DNA from: Caulobacter flavus
GTDB taxonomy: Bacteria > Pseudomonadota > Alphaproteobacteria > Caulobacterales > Caulobacteraceae
NCBI RefSeq assembly: GCF_003722335.1
Contig: NZ_CP026100.1
Coordinates: 682,001 to 746,000 of the forward strand
Length of the DNA: 64,000 nucleotides
Reading direction: 5' to 3'
In this document: positions 17,401-24,246 of the stretch, piece by piece
How the letters are laid out: each line of letters starts with the position of its first letter
Numbering within the stretch: the first letter of the stretch is position 1
Translations under genes and position numbers: made by a program
Notes under the pieces: model-generated
The model's database searches: none
What the model was told of the DNA's origin: nothing
Seen by the model: the letters and a program-made list of their open reading frames with translations, nothing else

Positions 17401-20260
17401 GGAAGGTGTCGTCGCCGTCGCCGCCCTGCAGCACCTCGCCGCCCTGGCCATCAGCCAGAACGTCATTGCCGGCCCCGCCGTGAACGGTGTCGCCGCCGTC
17501 GCCGCCAGCCAGGAAATCGTCGCCGGCCCCGCCGAACAGGCTGTCGTTGCCATCGCGGCCGATCAGGGTGTCATTGCCGTCGCCGCCTTCGATGTAGTCG
17601 TCGCCGGCCTGACCGTCGAGCCAGTCCCAGCCGCCGCGGCCGTAGAGCTGATCGCCATACTGGCTGCCGACGAAGATGTCGTCGCCGCCGTCGCCGTTGG
17701 ACCAGTACGAGGTGTCGATCCACTCGTAGGAATCCCAGCCGTCCCAGCGGTAGTAGCCGTCCTCGACGTACACCGCATGGGTGTCGTCCAACGTCACCGC
17801 CCCGCCGTGCCAGCGGTACTCCATGTAGTCGTTGCCGTTGGTGCCGCCGCCCGCGCCGACCCAGGTGTAGGCGATCTTGTCCAGGCCATCGATCGTCACG
17901 GTACGACCATCGCCGGCGGCCGTGGGCAGGATCGAAAACAGGCCCTGCGTCCCGCCGGCGACCGAGACGCTGAAGTCGACGCCGTTCCATTGGAAATTGG
18001 CGTTCTCATAGGCGACGCCGCGTTCCGCGAGATCGAAACTGTCGAGGAATCCGCGCAGGCCGCCGTAGAAGTCCGACGCCGAGAACTTGTCGAGACCAAG
18101 CTCGGTGACCCGCTGCAGGGTGACGATCCAGGGGTTGGCCAGTTCCTGGTTTTTAAGCGCCTTGAGAATGTTCTGTATGCTTGTCGAGTAACTGTCGTAA
18201 AAACCCCGTTCCTCGGTCGTCAGAGCATCAATGCCTTGGGTATATAGCTTATCGATCAGCGCCTTATGCGGCGGATGATCATAGAAGTTCTGCTCCCATT
18301 GGCTCAGCGTGTTGTAGGCGCCGGTGATGAAGCCATTCACCATGTCGCGGTTATTAGCGTAGTAACGGTAGTCGCCCGCTATTTGTAAATCCGCCGCCAG
18401 GGACGTGATATCCGCCGACGGCGATCGGGCGATAGCCCGCTTGGCGAAGATGTCCCCGCCGACGATCTTGGTGTTGCGGATCGCGGTCAGCGTTCCGTAT
18501 TCGACGGCGGCGTCGGCCGAACCGAAATTATTCTGAGCCCCGTTGATCTTGACCCAGATCTGATTGCCGGTGTGGCCGTAGATCTGCGTCGTGCCCACGC
18601 CATTCAGATTGCTGACATAGGCGGTCGTCTTCGTATAGGCGACCATGTCGATCAGCGTGTTCAGCGTATCGCGCGCCGTCGACGCCATCGAGGTGACCAG
18701 CTCACGATTGCCGTTGTTGGCTACGGTGACGGCGCCCAGCTCGTACTGAGCGTAAGGCAACTGTAGCACCGTCTCGGCGGTCGCCGAGGGTATCTTGGGC
18801 TTCTTTTTGCCAAACAGATTGCCGATCAGAGCGCCGAGCACGAAGCCAACGAAAGAACCGATGCCGGGCGCGATCAGATTCAACCACATCCCGGCCGATT
18901 GACCGATGATCTTGCCTGCGATGAACGATCCCACAGCCGAGCCGATCGAGGACAGCGCGACGCCCGCCTGGGTCTGCGGGCTGACGACCATCGCGCCCAG
19001 CTTGGCGCCGATGAACGACCCCAGCGCATTGGCCATGGCCGCGCCAGAGGTGCCGCCATTAGATACGCCGTTGACCGTTTTCTGCGGCTGGAAGGCGTTG
19101 AATATGGCCGAAGGCCCGTCGCTCAGAAGGTTGGTGATCACCTGCGAGGTGACCCTGGACCCGACCGTGGTGAACAGCTCTGCTCCGAACCCCTGAAGGC
19201 CCAAGGCTTCGCCAAGTTCCATCGTCAGCCAGGAACTCACCGCGCCCAACGTCGCATCGCCAGCTCGGACGGCGACCTGCTCCCCGAACGCGCCAAGCCC
19301 GCCCTGGGTGGCCGTACGCATTGCAGATTCCATCGACCCGGAAAGCAGAGCGCCGCCGAGACGCTCGCCCACCTCGCCCAGCAGCGAAGAATAGGCGATC
19401 CCCTTGACCTTCTCGCCCTTGGCCAGGAAATCGCCGAGCGAGGCCCCTACGATAGAGCCGACCTCGGCCCCGAACTCGCTGAGCGCCTGCCAGTACTTTT
19501 CGCGTCGAACGGCCGGGCTGTCGCCAACCTCGATAGCGATCGTAGCGGACATCAACGCCATAAGCGGATACCCGCCGACTTGGACGATGGAAATGTCCGG
19601 CGTCCAGTCGTCGCCGAAAAGAGTGTTCGACTTAGCCTGGGCGAAGGCGGAGCCTTGCCAACTGCCGGAGGAGAGCGCAGCCGCCAGATCGGCCTCGAAC
19701 GCCCCCATGGAAACATTGTCTCGAGCCGTGACGATGAAATCCGCCGAAAGGTACGTCCCGTCCCTGAGGGCCGGATTCACCGCCAACCACCCTTGATTGT
19801 AGGCCCAGCGCACGAGGTGGTCGATGCTGCCTGCAGACAGGTTTTTCGTGCGCGCTATTTCGCCCAGCCGCGCACCGATCTGATTGTTCCACAAATCCGC
19901 TGTGGCGTTGGCCTCCCACTCACTACTTCTGAGAGGCTTGTCGTGATATACTTGCTTTCCAAAGTTGCCGGGCAGGGCAATTCCAGCCTCAAACGATTCA
20001 ACGAATAGACCAAAAGCAATGGCCTCATCCTTCGATTGATTGAAGGATATTTTCGCCATAGCAAATGTATGAGACAAAGCGTTGTTTTTCTGGCCGACGT
20101 CCAGCTTATATCCCTTCGGCCCAGTGGGAGAATACCCCATTGCGACCATCTTGTTGTAATAATGATCTTCTGTTGTAAAACTTTGATTTTTTATGTATTT
20201 ATTTGCAAGACTATTCAAAGCCGCTGCAGGAATAATGTTGCGTGGAATTATCGTAATCAT
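14408..20260 (-). CDS. Giant RTX calcium-binding protein (C-terminus shifted out of frame)
   Basis: Very large, probably type I-secreted protein of 1950 aa. The start is ATG 20260, overlapping the upstream stop as TAATG behind a GGGAG ribosome site; GTG 20269 is an alternative. Residues 1-400 match nothing I recognise. About 400-495 is a Gly/Ala-rich hydrophobic zone resembling glycine zippers. Aspartate/glycine nonapeptide repeats (GGxGxDxLx) occur near 873-950, 1050-1080, 1253-1285 and 1400-1460. About 1553-1657 carries dockerin/EF-hand-like Ca loops (LDLDGDGLN, VDRDGDGAIN, WDTNGDGLLD). The last 22 residues after LLGG are out of frame; the natural tail, ending at 14244, follows a one-base loss in the C run at 14487-14492. 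Confidence 0.88.
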   Translation of the reverse strand: MITIIPRNIIPAAALNSLANKYIKNQSFTTEDHYYNKMVAMGYSPTGPKGYKLDVGQKNNALSHTFAMAKISFNQSKDEAIAFGLFVESFEAGIALPGNFGKQVYHDKPLRSSEWEANATADLWNNQIGARLGEIARTKNLSAGSIDHLVRWAYNQGWLAVNPALRDGTYLSADFIVTARDNVSMGAFEADLAAALSSGSWQGSAFAQAKSNTLFGDDWTPDISIVQVGGYPLMALMSATIAIEVGDSPAVRREKYWQALSEFGAEVGSIVGASLGDFLAKGEKVKGIAYSSLLGEVGERLGGALLSGSMESAMRTATQGGLGAFGEQVAVRAGDATLGAVSSWLTMELGEALGLQGFGAELFTTVGSRVTSQVITNLLSDGPSAIFNAFQPQKTVNGVSNGGTSGAAMANALGSFIGAKLGAMVVSPQTQAGVALSSIGSAVGSFIAGKIIGQSAGMWLNLIAPGIGSFVGFVLGALIGNLFGKKKPKIPSATAETVLQLPYAQYELGAVTVANNGNRELVTSMASTARDTLNTLIDMVAYTKTTAYVSNLNGVGTTQIYGHTGNQIWVKINGAQNNFGSADAAVEYGTLTAIRNTKIVGGDIFAKRAIARSPSADITSLAADLQIAGDYRYYANNRDMVNGFITGAYNTLSQWEQNFYDHPPHKALIDKLYTQGIDALTTEERGFYDSYSTSIQNILKALKNQELANPWIVTLQRVTELGLDKFSASDFYGGLRGFLDSFDLAERGVAYENANFQWNGVDFSVSVAGGTQGLFSILPTAAGDGRTVTIDGLDKIAYTWVGAGGGTNGNDYMEYRWHGGAVTLDDTHAVYVEDGYYRWDGWDSYEWIDTSYWSNGDGGDDIFVGSQYGDQLYGRGGWDWLDGQAGDDYIEGGDGNDTLIGRDGNDSLFGGAGDDFLAGGDGGDTVHGGAGNDVLADGQGGEVLQGGDGDDTFLIAADATFNWFWGGDGDLNSDPNGRDTISAERLTFGVAFDLDFRPADWNGHPDGYANYAASRAAVVVNAATGAWVTSEGLVSIENATGSEYADRLYGTAGDNVIKGLAGDDQLYGREGNDILEGGAGADLLVGGGYFDTASYAGSAAGVQVDLSTGEAKGGDAAGDVLQEIENLRGSGAADELKGNFFHNRLEGLGGDDWLVATNGEDVYDGGEGLDFVDYSSGFASGTSTYQTWVEDGYWERDQWDNSQYWVSTGGHYETVTTTVAALNVNLAWGGQVRGSDGVASNHSFIGVEGIIGTAEADSIGGGNADETFVGGAGNDYLYGGAGADTYVMYRNDGADTIVEDNTGWNTLSFGDTVTFSELWFGTAGGANGWLDVGVRGYSAQARIGGNFAQRNNTKIKSLAVERGGAVDLGGVDFGRGGTDGADTINGTSSYYDLIAAYDGADYITGSGTAWEDKGNVIIAGRGDDTISTSGGDDQFAYDRGDGKDTIIDAGGEDTIVFGATVVADDVIYEVVGGDLYIAARDLENPDLVASQVNDRIRIQGGGVKYIVKDGYSDTVLYESLNTVEYVLAGGTSIDLRKLDITWAESVSYNQGYAYPIALDLDGDGLNLSAVDNSEVVVRTAGGGISRVGWVGPTDGFLAVDRDGDGAINRLSELSFVQDKPGAKSDLEGLRTWDTNGDGLLDKNDKDFSKILLFVDANQNGRSTAKELRTLEQAGIAAINLGGLATGQTRELTTESFVQHTISFVWADGRTGEGYDVALARRVLGSVGYAAGEYQAEWGRADEDGELGRLSNDPVVAAKTARVRAQKGLLDKLGATYAEIKAAAQLDFSDHDRVDASIAKRWAKMSASEQASWLTGQETTGKVRLISSEQALVNTVNDAAKARQKVVDKGYAQASATLSPSGLDQGSVGDAAKADILGLGVSFGVSGLGLSLAGGEPLETGPAYGGAEATAEAWWRQDEGASLLGGARWARVWRPWTQSPAMDWARSFLVR

Positions 20261-20877
20261 TATTCCCACTCCCGGCCAGCTTGAACAATTCTAAACTCTG
20301 ACGCACCTTTACCAACTTCAATAATCTTAAAGCTAGATCTTCTACCGCACCTGGCAACGCCGCCCTGAACCAGTTGCCCGCGACCACCAACTAGAGTTAC
20401 AGCCCTGTTTACCTTGCAACCATTCATCTCAAAAACAATATTGTTGTTGTCTTTTGAAAAATAGAATGGAATTGCACTCACAAAAGGTGAGCAACCCCTT
20501 CCGTCACCGACGGCGGCATCGCTCATGGCGCCCCCCAGATCTCCCGGAGCTGTCGACAGCAACCCATTATTATCTGGCGAAGTCACGCAGATAAAATTGT
20601 CTTCAACATTCGCCGAATTGGAGAAGTATTTTTCCGCATCTACGCGCTCTTCTTCTCGAAACATGCACCCACCCAAGATCAAAGCGACAGCCACGATCGC
20701 AGCTACATTTGACTCAGATCGATCTAATATTAACCACCGGCGGGATTTTTGAATCTCGTTCGCACCAGCGAAGATCAAATCCATGCATTGAGCCCCCAGC
20801 CGACAGACGCCCTTCACCGCTCCCCACCCCGCTTCACTCACCGCCTTGGCCACCGCCGACCAGATGAAGTCGATCAT
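20260..20877 (-). CDS. Hypothetical membrane-anchored protein upstream of the RTX gene
   Basis: Protein of 205 aa from ATG 20877 (MIDFIWSAVAKAVSEAGWG). A basic/amphipathic start is followed by one hydrophobic segment, NVAAIVAVALILGGC, at about 62-76. The rest is probably extracytoplasmic and contains paired cysteines (NFICVTSP, RGCSPF, NGCKVN, ARCGRR). I do not recognise the family. It overlaps the RTX start as TAATG, so the two are co-translated and probably functionally linked, for example as an assembly or immunity partner; that is inference. Codon use is AT-richer than the neighbours. Confidence 0.65.
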   Translation of the reverse strand: MIDFIWSAVAKAVSEAGWGAVKGVCRLGAQCMDLIFAGANEIQKSRRWLILDRSESNVAAIVAVALILGGCMFREEERVDAEKYFSNSANVEDNFICVTSPDNNGLLSTAPGDLGGAMSDAAVGDGRGCSPFVSAIPFYFSKDNNNIVFEMNGCKVNRAVTLVGGRGQLVQGGVARCGRRSSFKIIEVGKGASEFRIVQAGREWE

Positions 20878-21401
20878 CCGCCTTCTCCCCGTAACCATGG
20901 CGTCCGGCGAGACCTGCACACCTCGCCTTCCACCGCGCCGTAGCGAGTGAAGGGGTAGGCCTCGAGCTTGATGACCGCGTGGCCGCTGGCGCACACGAAG
21001 CCGCCACCCAGCGTTTCCAGGCGCGACGCGACAAGCACCGCCTCGCCGCTCCAGAGCGCCAGCAGCTCGCCCATGCTCGGGTCGTGAGCGGCCGGCCGGG
21101 CCACTGCACCAGCACCTGATCGCCTTCCGCACCGGCCACGATGAAGAAATCGCCGGCCCCGCCCCTTGGCGACTGCCGGCCGAGGAGCATCTTCGATCCG
21201 GCGCACCGACATGCGCGGCAAATTCGACTCGCCCCCCATTCGGCGGGCGGGCCGGACCAGATCGCCGAGTTCAGCCGGCGCCCCCTTGCCTAGCGATTGG
21301 CGCCGCTGCTGCGGATCGGCCCCGATCTGATGAAAACCGGGGATGAGAACGAGGCGATCCACGCCTTCATCCGCGCCCGAACGCAAAACTCTCACCGACA
21401 A
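20878..21401 (-). pseudogene. Fused relic of type I secretion genes (HlyB N-terminus + HlyD C-terminus)
   Basis: Read across frames on the minus strand, the first part matches the inactive C39-like domain of HlyB-type ABC exporters: LVLIPGFHQIGADPQQ, then in the next frame GDFFIVAGAEGDQVLVQ, then back to GELLALWSGEAVLVASR. It is joined directly to LETLGGGFVCASGHAVIKLEAYPFTRYG, the conserved C-terminus of HlyD membrane-fusion proteins. VSPDAM in a third frame completes that motif. The ABC transmembrane and ATPase domains and most of HlyD are missing. A deletion of a few kb plus at least three frameshifts explains this. It lies just upstream of the RTX gene pair, where a cognate exporter is expected. 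Confidence 0.75.
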
Positions 21402-21444
21402 GCCCCAACTATCCCACGAGAGGCTTACCTAGCTCACGGTTTAG

Positions 21445-21858
21445 TTGCAAGGCGGGAGCGGAGCCGTAATTGCCCGAAATCGCATCGGCGAGGATGGCGC
21501 CCAACTCGCCGCGGCCGTTGGTCCCTATGTCGGACCGAGCGCCGCGCGAAGAACATATATAAAGAACGAGACGATCACCAGGATCACCACGATCGTCGAG
21601 CGACTGGAGGACGACCTCGGCCATGCCGTCTACGAGACGCTGGTCGACGTCCCCATCATTCGCCGCGGCGGCGAAGACAGCCTCCTGACGCTCGCTGTGG
21701 TCGCGGCGTCGCTCGATCGGACCCGGCCCCATGCCCGCTACTCGGCGACAGGGCTGACCCACGCGATCCATGGCCTTATCCATCACCTTCCAATGATGCG
21801 TGACCGCGCGCCGGAAAAGCCGATCGTCGACTTGGTCGAAGGGCTCGCCGGAGCGTAG
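21445..21858 (+). CDS. Hypothetical protein, possibly a gene remnant
   Basis: The frame from about 21550 to 21858 has G/C-rich third positions and reads like protein: RITTIVERLEDDLGHAVYETLVDVPIIRRGG, then HARYSATGLTHAIHGLIHHLPMM. The frame opens at TTG 21445 but no clear ribosome site marks a start. The opposite strand frame (21409-22008) is Arg-rich and looks like a shadow. No family recognised. It sits between the secretion relic and tRNA-Val, so it may be debris of the same island. Confidence 0.35.
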   Translation: MQGGSGAVIARNRIGEDGAQLAAAVGPYVGPSAARRTYIKNETITRITTIVERLEDDLGHAVYETLVDVPIIRRGGEDSLLTLAVVAASLDRTRPHARYSATGLTHAIHGLIHHLPMMRDRAPEKPIVDLVEGLAGA

Positions 21859-22074
21859 CCTGCACGCAGCATGGACGTCGTCGCGGCGCGATCTACTTGG
21901 ACAGCGCCAGAAACGCCCAACGCTTAGAAATCCCCTCCAAGTGCACCCGGCGCGGAACCTGCGCAAAGATCGTCGCGCATTCCTTGGGGGCTTTCTGGGG
22001 AGCGCCACAGATAACCAAAGATCAGTTACTCGCGATCACTCGCGGTAAGTCTTTGACCATACTGGGAAAGGGGA

Positions 22075-22149
<75 letters not shown>

Positions 22150-22203
22150 GCCGAAGCGATCCGAAGCGCCTTGGTGTAGGCGTCCCGGCCGGGAAGGTGT
22201 GGG

Positions 22204-22232
22204 GGTATAGCGGCGGCTTGACCGGGGCGCAA
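22204..22232 (-). promoter_or_regulatory. Sigma-70-type promoter of tRNA-Val
   Basis: TTGCGC (22232-22227) and TATACC (22209-22204) are separated by 17 bp on the minus strand, giving a leader of about 48 nt before the tRNA. Confidence 0.6.
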
Positions 22233-22280
22233 GCCGCCTTTGAAACTTTTTCGGAGAAGTTTTCCGAAAGGTGTGGAGCC

Positions 22281-22637
22281 CTATGCGGCCATCATCTTTT
22301 CGACCTCGGAAACGAGGTCGCGCAGGTGCACTGGCTTGGACAGGACCTTGGCGCCGGCCGGCGCGCGGTCCTGGGCCGAGAGGGCGACGGCGGCGAAGCC
22401 GGTGATGAACATGATGCGCAGGGCCGGGTCGCGGGCGGCCGCCTGGCGCGCCACCTCGATGCCGTCCATGCCGGGCATGACGATGTCGGTCAGCAGCAGG
22501 TCCCACGGGTGCTCGAGGTGGCTGACCGCCTCCTCGCCGTCGGCGCAGGCGGTGACTTCGAAGCCGGCGCGTTCCAGCGCCCGGGCGAGAAAGCCGCGCA
22601 GCGAGTCGTCGTCTTCGGCGAGGAGGATGCGGGCCAT
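22281..22637 (-). CDS. cpdR: Single-domain response regulator CpdR
   Basis: CpdR in Caulobacter controls polar localisation and substrate choice of the ClpXP protease. Unphosphorylated CpdR primes degradation of targets such as PdeA and, through further adaptors, CtrA; the CckA-ChpT relay phosphorylates and inactivates it. The 118 aa are a lone receiver domain: acidic pocket AEDDD at 7-11, phospho-acceptor D51 in LLLTDIVMPGMDG, the Thr position in FITGF, and the switch Lys in LSKPV. No output domain follows. Length and Asp number match CpdR exactly. It precedes tRNA-Val and is divergent from the amidohydrolase gene. Confidence 0.92.
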   Translation of the reverse strand: MARILLAEDDDSLRGFLARALERAGFEVTACADGEEAVSHLEHPWDLLLTDIVMPGMDGIEVARQAAARDPALRIMFITGFAAVALSAQDRAPAGAKVLSKPVHLRDLVSEVEKMMAA

Positions 22638-22789
22638 GTCGGTTCAGTGTCCGTTGGATCTCGTCTCTGGAAGGCCGAATCTTATGTCCAGGACGGTAAA
22701 TCGCCGGTGAACCGGCGCGGACCGTCCACAGATACGACAGGGCGCGAGGGCATTTGACCGCAAGCCCGGCGCCCTCGACTATGTGACGC

Positions 22790-23725
22790 ATGAACGCATG
22801 GGACCCGATCACGCCGGAAACGGCCTCCGCCTCCGCCGGCGCGGCCGCCGCGACGGGGCGCGAGCCGGCGTTCGAGGCCGTGCGCGCCGCGCCGGAAGGG
22901 TCGCGCGCGCCGACCCCGGTGGTGTTCGCCTCGCCGCACTCGGGCGCGCTCTATCCGCCCGAGATGATGGCCGCCGCCCGCCTGCCCGAGGCGGTGCTGA
23001 AGGGCTCGGAGGACGCCTTCGTCGACCGGCTGATCGCCGGGGCCCCGGCCCGGGGCGTGGCGACCATCCGCTCGCGCCTGGCCCGCGCCTATATCGACCT
23101 CAACCGCGACCCGTGGGAACTGGACCCGGCGATGTTCGAGGACGACGCCCTGCCGGAGTTCGCCCGCGGCCGCACCGCCCGGGTCGCCGCCGGCCTGGGC
23201 GCCATCGCCCGCGTCGCCGACGGCCGGCCGATCTATGTGCGCAAGCTGACCTTCGAGGAGGCCAAGGCCCGCGTCGAGTACGGCCACCGCCCCTATCACG
23301 ACATGCTCGACCGCCTGCTGGCCCAGGCCAGGTCGGCCCACGGCCTGGCGGTGCTGATCGACTGGCACTCGATGCCGGCGGCGGCGACGCGCGGCACGCG
23401 GGGCAAGGCCGGCGGCCCGTGCGACATCGTGCTGGGCGACCGCTTCGGCGCGGCCTGCGCGCCGGGCCTGACCAGGCTGGTCGAGGAGGCGCTGGAGGGC
23501 ATGGGCTACCGCGTGGCCCGCAACAGCCCCTATGCCGGCGGCTACACCACCGAGCACTACGGCCGCCCCGGCCGCCGCACCCACGCCCTGCAGGTCGAGA
23601 TCAACCGCGCGCTCTACATGAACGAGACGACCCGCGAGCCGACCGACGGCCTGGCGGTGCTGGCCGCCCACGTCGACCAGCTGACGGCGCTGCTGACGCA
23701 GGCCGACTGGACGGACCTGAAGTAG
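22790..23725 (+). CDS. N-formylglutamate amidohydrolase family protein
   Basis: Zinc-dependent hydrolase of 311 aa, family of HutG that releases formate from N-formylglutamate in histidine breakdown. Visible motifs are FASPHSGALYP near residue 45, with the metal-binding His, and GSEDAFVDRL. Further on are YIDLNRDPWELD, then LIDWHSMP with a second His, and a C-terminal GGYTTEHYGRPGRRTHALQVEINRALYM. No other hut genes are in the window, so the physiological substrate is uncertain. The gene is monocistronic and faces away from cpdR. Confidence 0.88.
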   Translation: MNAWDPITPETASASAGAAAATGREPAFEAVRAAPEGSRAPTPVVFASPHSGALYPPEMMAAARLPEAVLKGSEDAFVDRLIAGAPARGVATIRSRLARAYIDLNRDPWELDPAMFEDDALPEFARGRTARVAAGLGAIARVADGRPIYVRKLTFEEAKARVEYGHRPYHDMLDRLLAQARSAHGLAVLIDWHSMPAAATRGTRGKAGGPCDIVLGDRFGAACAPGLTRLVEEALEGMGYRVARNSPYAGGYTTEHYGRPGRRTHALQVEINRALYMNETTREPTDGLAVLAAHVDQLTALLTQADWTDLK

Positions 23726-23807
23726 GGAAAAGCGCCGCGCGCGGCGGTCAGATCGCCCGCAAACCGCCGCAAAGGCCTGCAAACTCGCGGCCGGCCGGGT
23801 TCAGGCC

Positions 23808-23890
23808 AAAAAAAAGCCCGGCGGTAAGGCCGGGCTAGTTCATTAGGGAGGAAACGCCCAGGAAGGGCAGAAGCGGCAGCGCCGCCTCAC
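23808..23890 (-). ncRNA. Candidate small regulatory RNA with CCUCCC loop
   Basis: Transcript of about 83 nt predicted from a promoter (23897-23925) and a strong intrinsic terminator. The terminator stem is AGCCCGGC/GCCGGGCT (one extra pair possible at the base) followed by eight U's (23808-23815). Before it come a GCGGC-GCU-GCCGC hairpin and a GCCC-UUCCU-GGGC hairpin. After these lies an accessible UUUCCUCCCUAAUG stretch that could pair with Shine-Dalgarno sequences. No ORF on this strand explains the terminator. The layout fits trans-acting sRNAs of alphaproteobacteria with anti-SD loops. Not matched to a named RNA. Confidence 0.7.
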
Positions 23891-23896
23891 ACCTTC

Positions 23897-23925
23897 CTTA
23901 TAGGGTGCGCTGCGAAATCGGGCAA
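23897..23925 (-). promoter_or_regulatory. Sigma-70-type promoter of the sRNA candidate
   Basis: TTGCCC (23925-23920) and TATAAG (23902-23897) with a 17-bp spacer on the minus strand; predicted start about 23890. Confidence 0.65.
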
Positions 23926-23933
23926 GCGGAAAG

Positions 23934-23951
23934 TTGGACAACGTTGTCGAA
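23934..23951. promoter_or_regulatory. Palindromic operator upstream of the sRNA promoter
   Basis: TTGGACAACGTTGTCGAA is an 18-bp inverted repeat with one mismatched pair and a perfect 12-bp core GACAACGTTGTC. It is centred about 52 bp before the predicted sRNA start, a usual place for an activator. The 10-bp core CAACGTTGTC recurs upstream of the GH2 gene at 53276-53285. Confidence 0.55.
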
Positions 23952-24246
23952 TTTTCTGCGACAACCCGTAGCAACCCTTTGCACAGCAAGGATCGGAGAA
24001 CGCCGATCTTCAAGCTTGACCATAAAATAGGCATTGCTGCGATGCAGCATTAGTTGCCAAGAAACGACACCCGCCAGAAACCACCTCAAACCCGGTAGGA
24101 ATAAGGGTTTGCGAGATGACACCGGTAACCGCGACATAAGGCGCCTTACGCGCGGGGTGGATAAACGCAGCGCAGTCGCGTAAAAGCCGCGCGCCTGACG
24201 CGCGCAGCGTCTCATCCGATTTTCTCCGAAAGCCCGCCGTCCTCCC

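Noticed and set aside
15290..17640. CRISPR-like array in the RTX gene
   Set aside because: The periodic units are in-frame Asp/Gly nonapeptide codons, not identical repeats with unique spacers.
14966..18247. Plus-strand ORF of 1093 codons opposite the RTX gene
   Set aside because: It mirrors the Asp/Gly repeat codons of the RTX gene (GAC, GGC read as GTC, GCC), giving a Val/Ala/Gly-rich sequence with no domain.
21409..22008. Minus-strand ORF of 199 codons near tRNA-Val
   Set aside because: Arg-rich shadow of the more protein-like plus-strand frame at 21550-21858.
23843..24034. Minus-strand ORF of 63 codons before the strong terminator
   Set aside because: No ribosome site, and the promoter at 23897-23925 lies inside it; an RNA product explains the terminator better.
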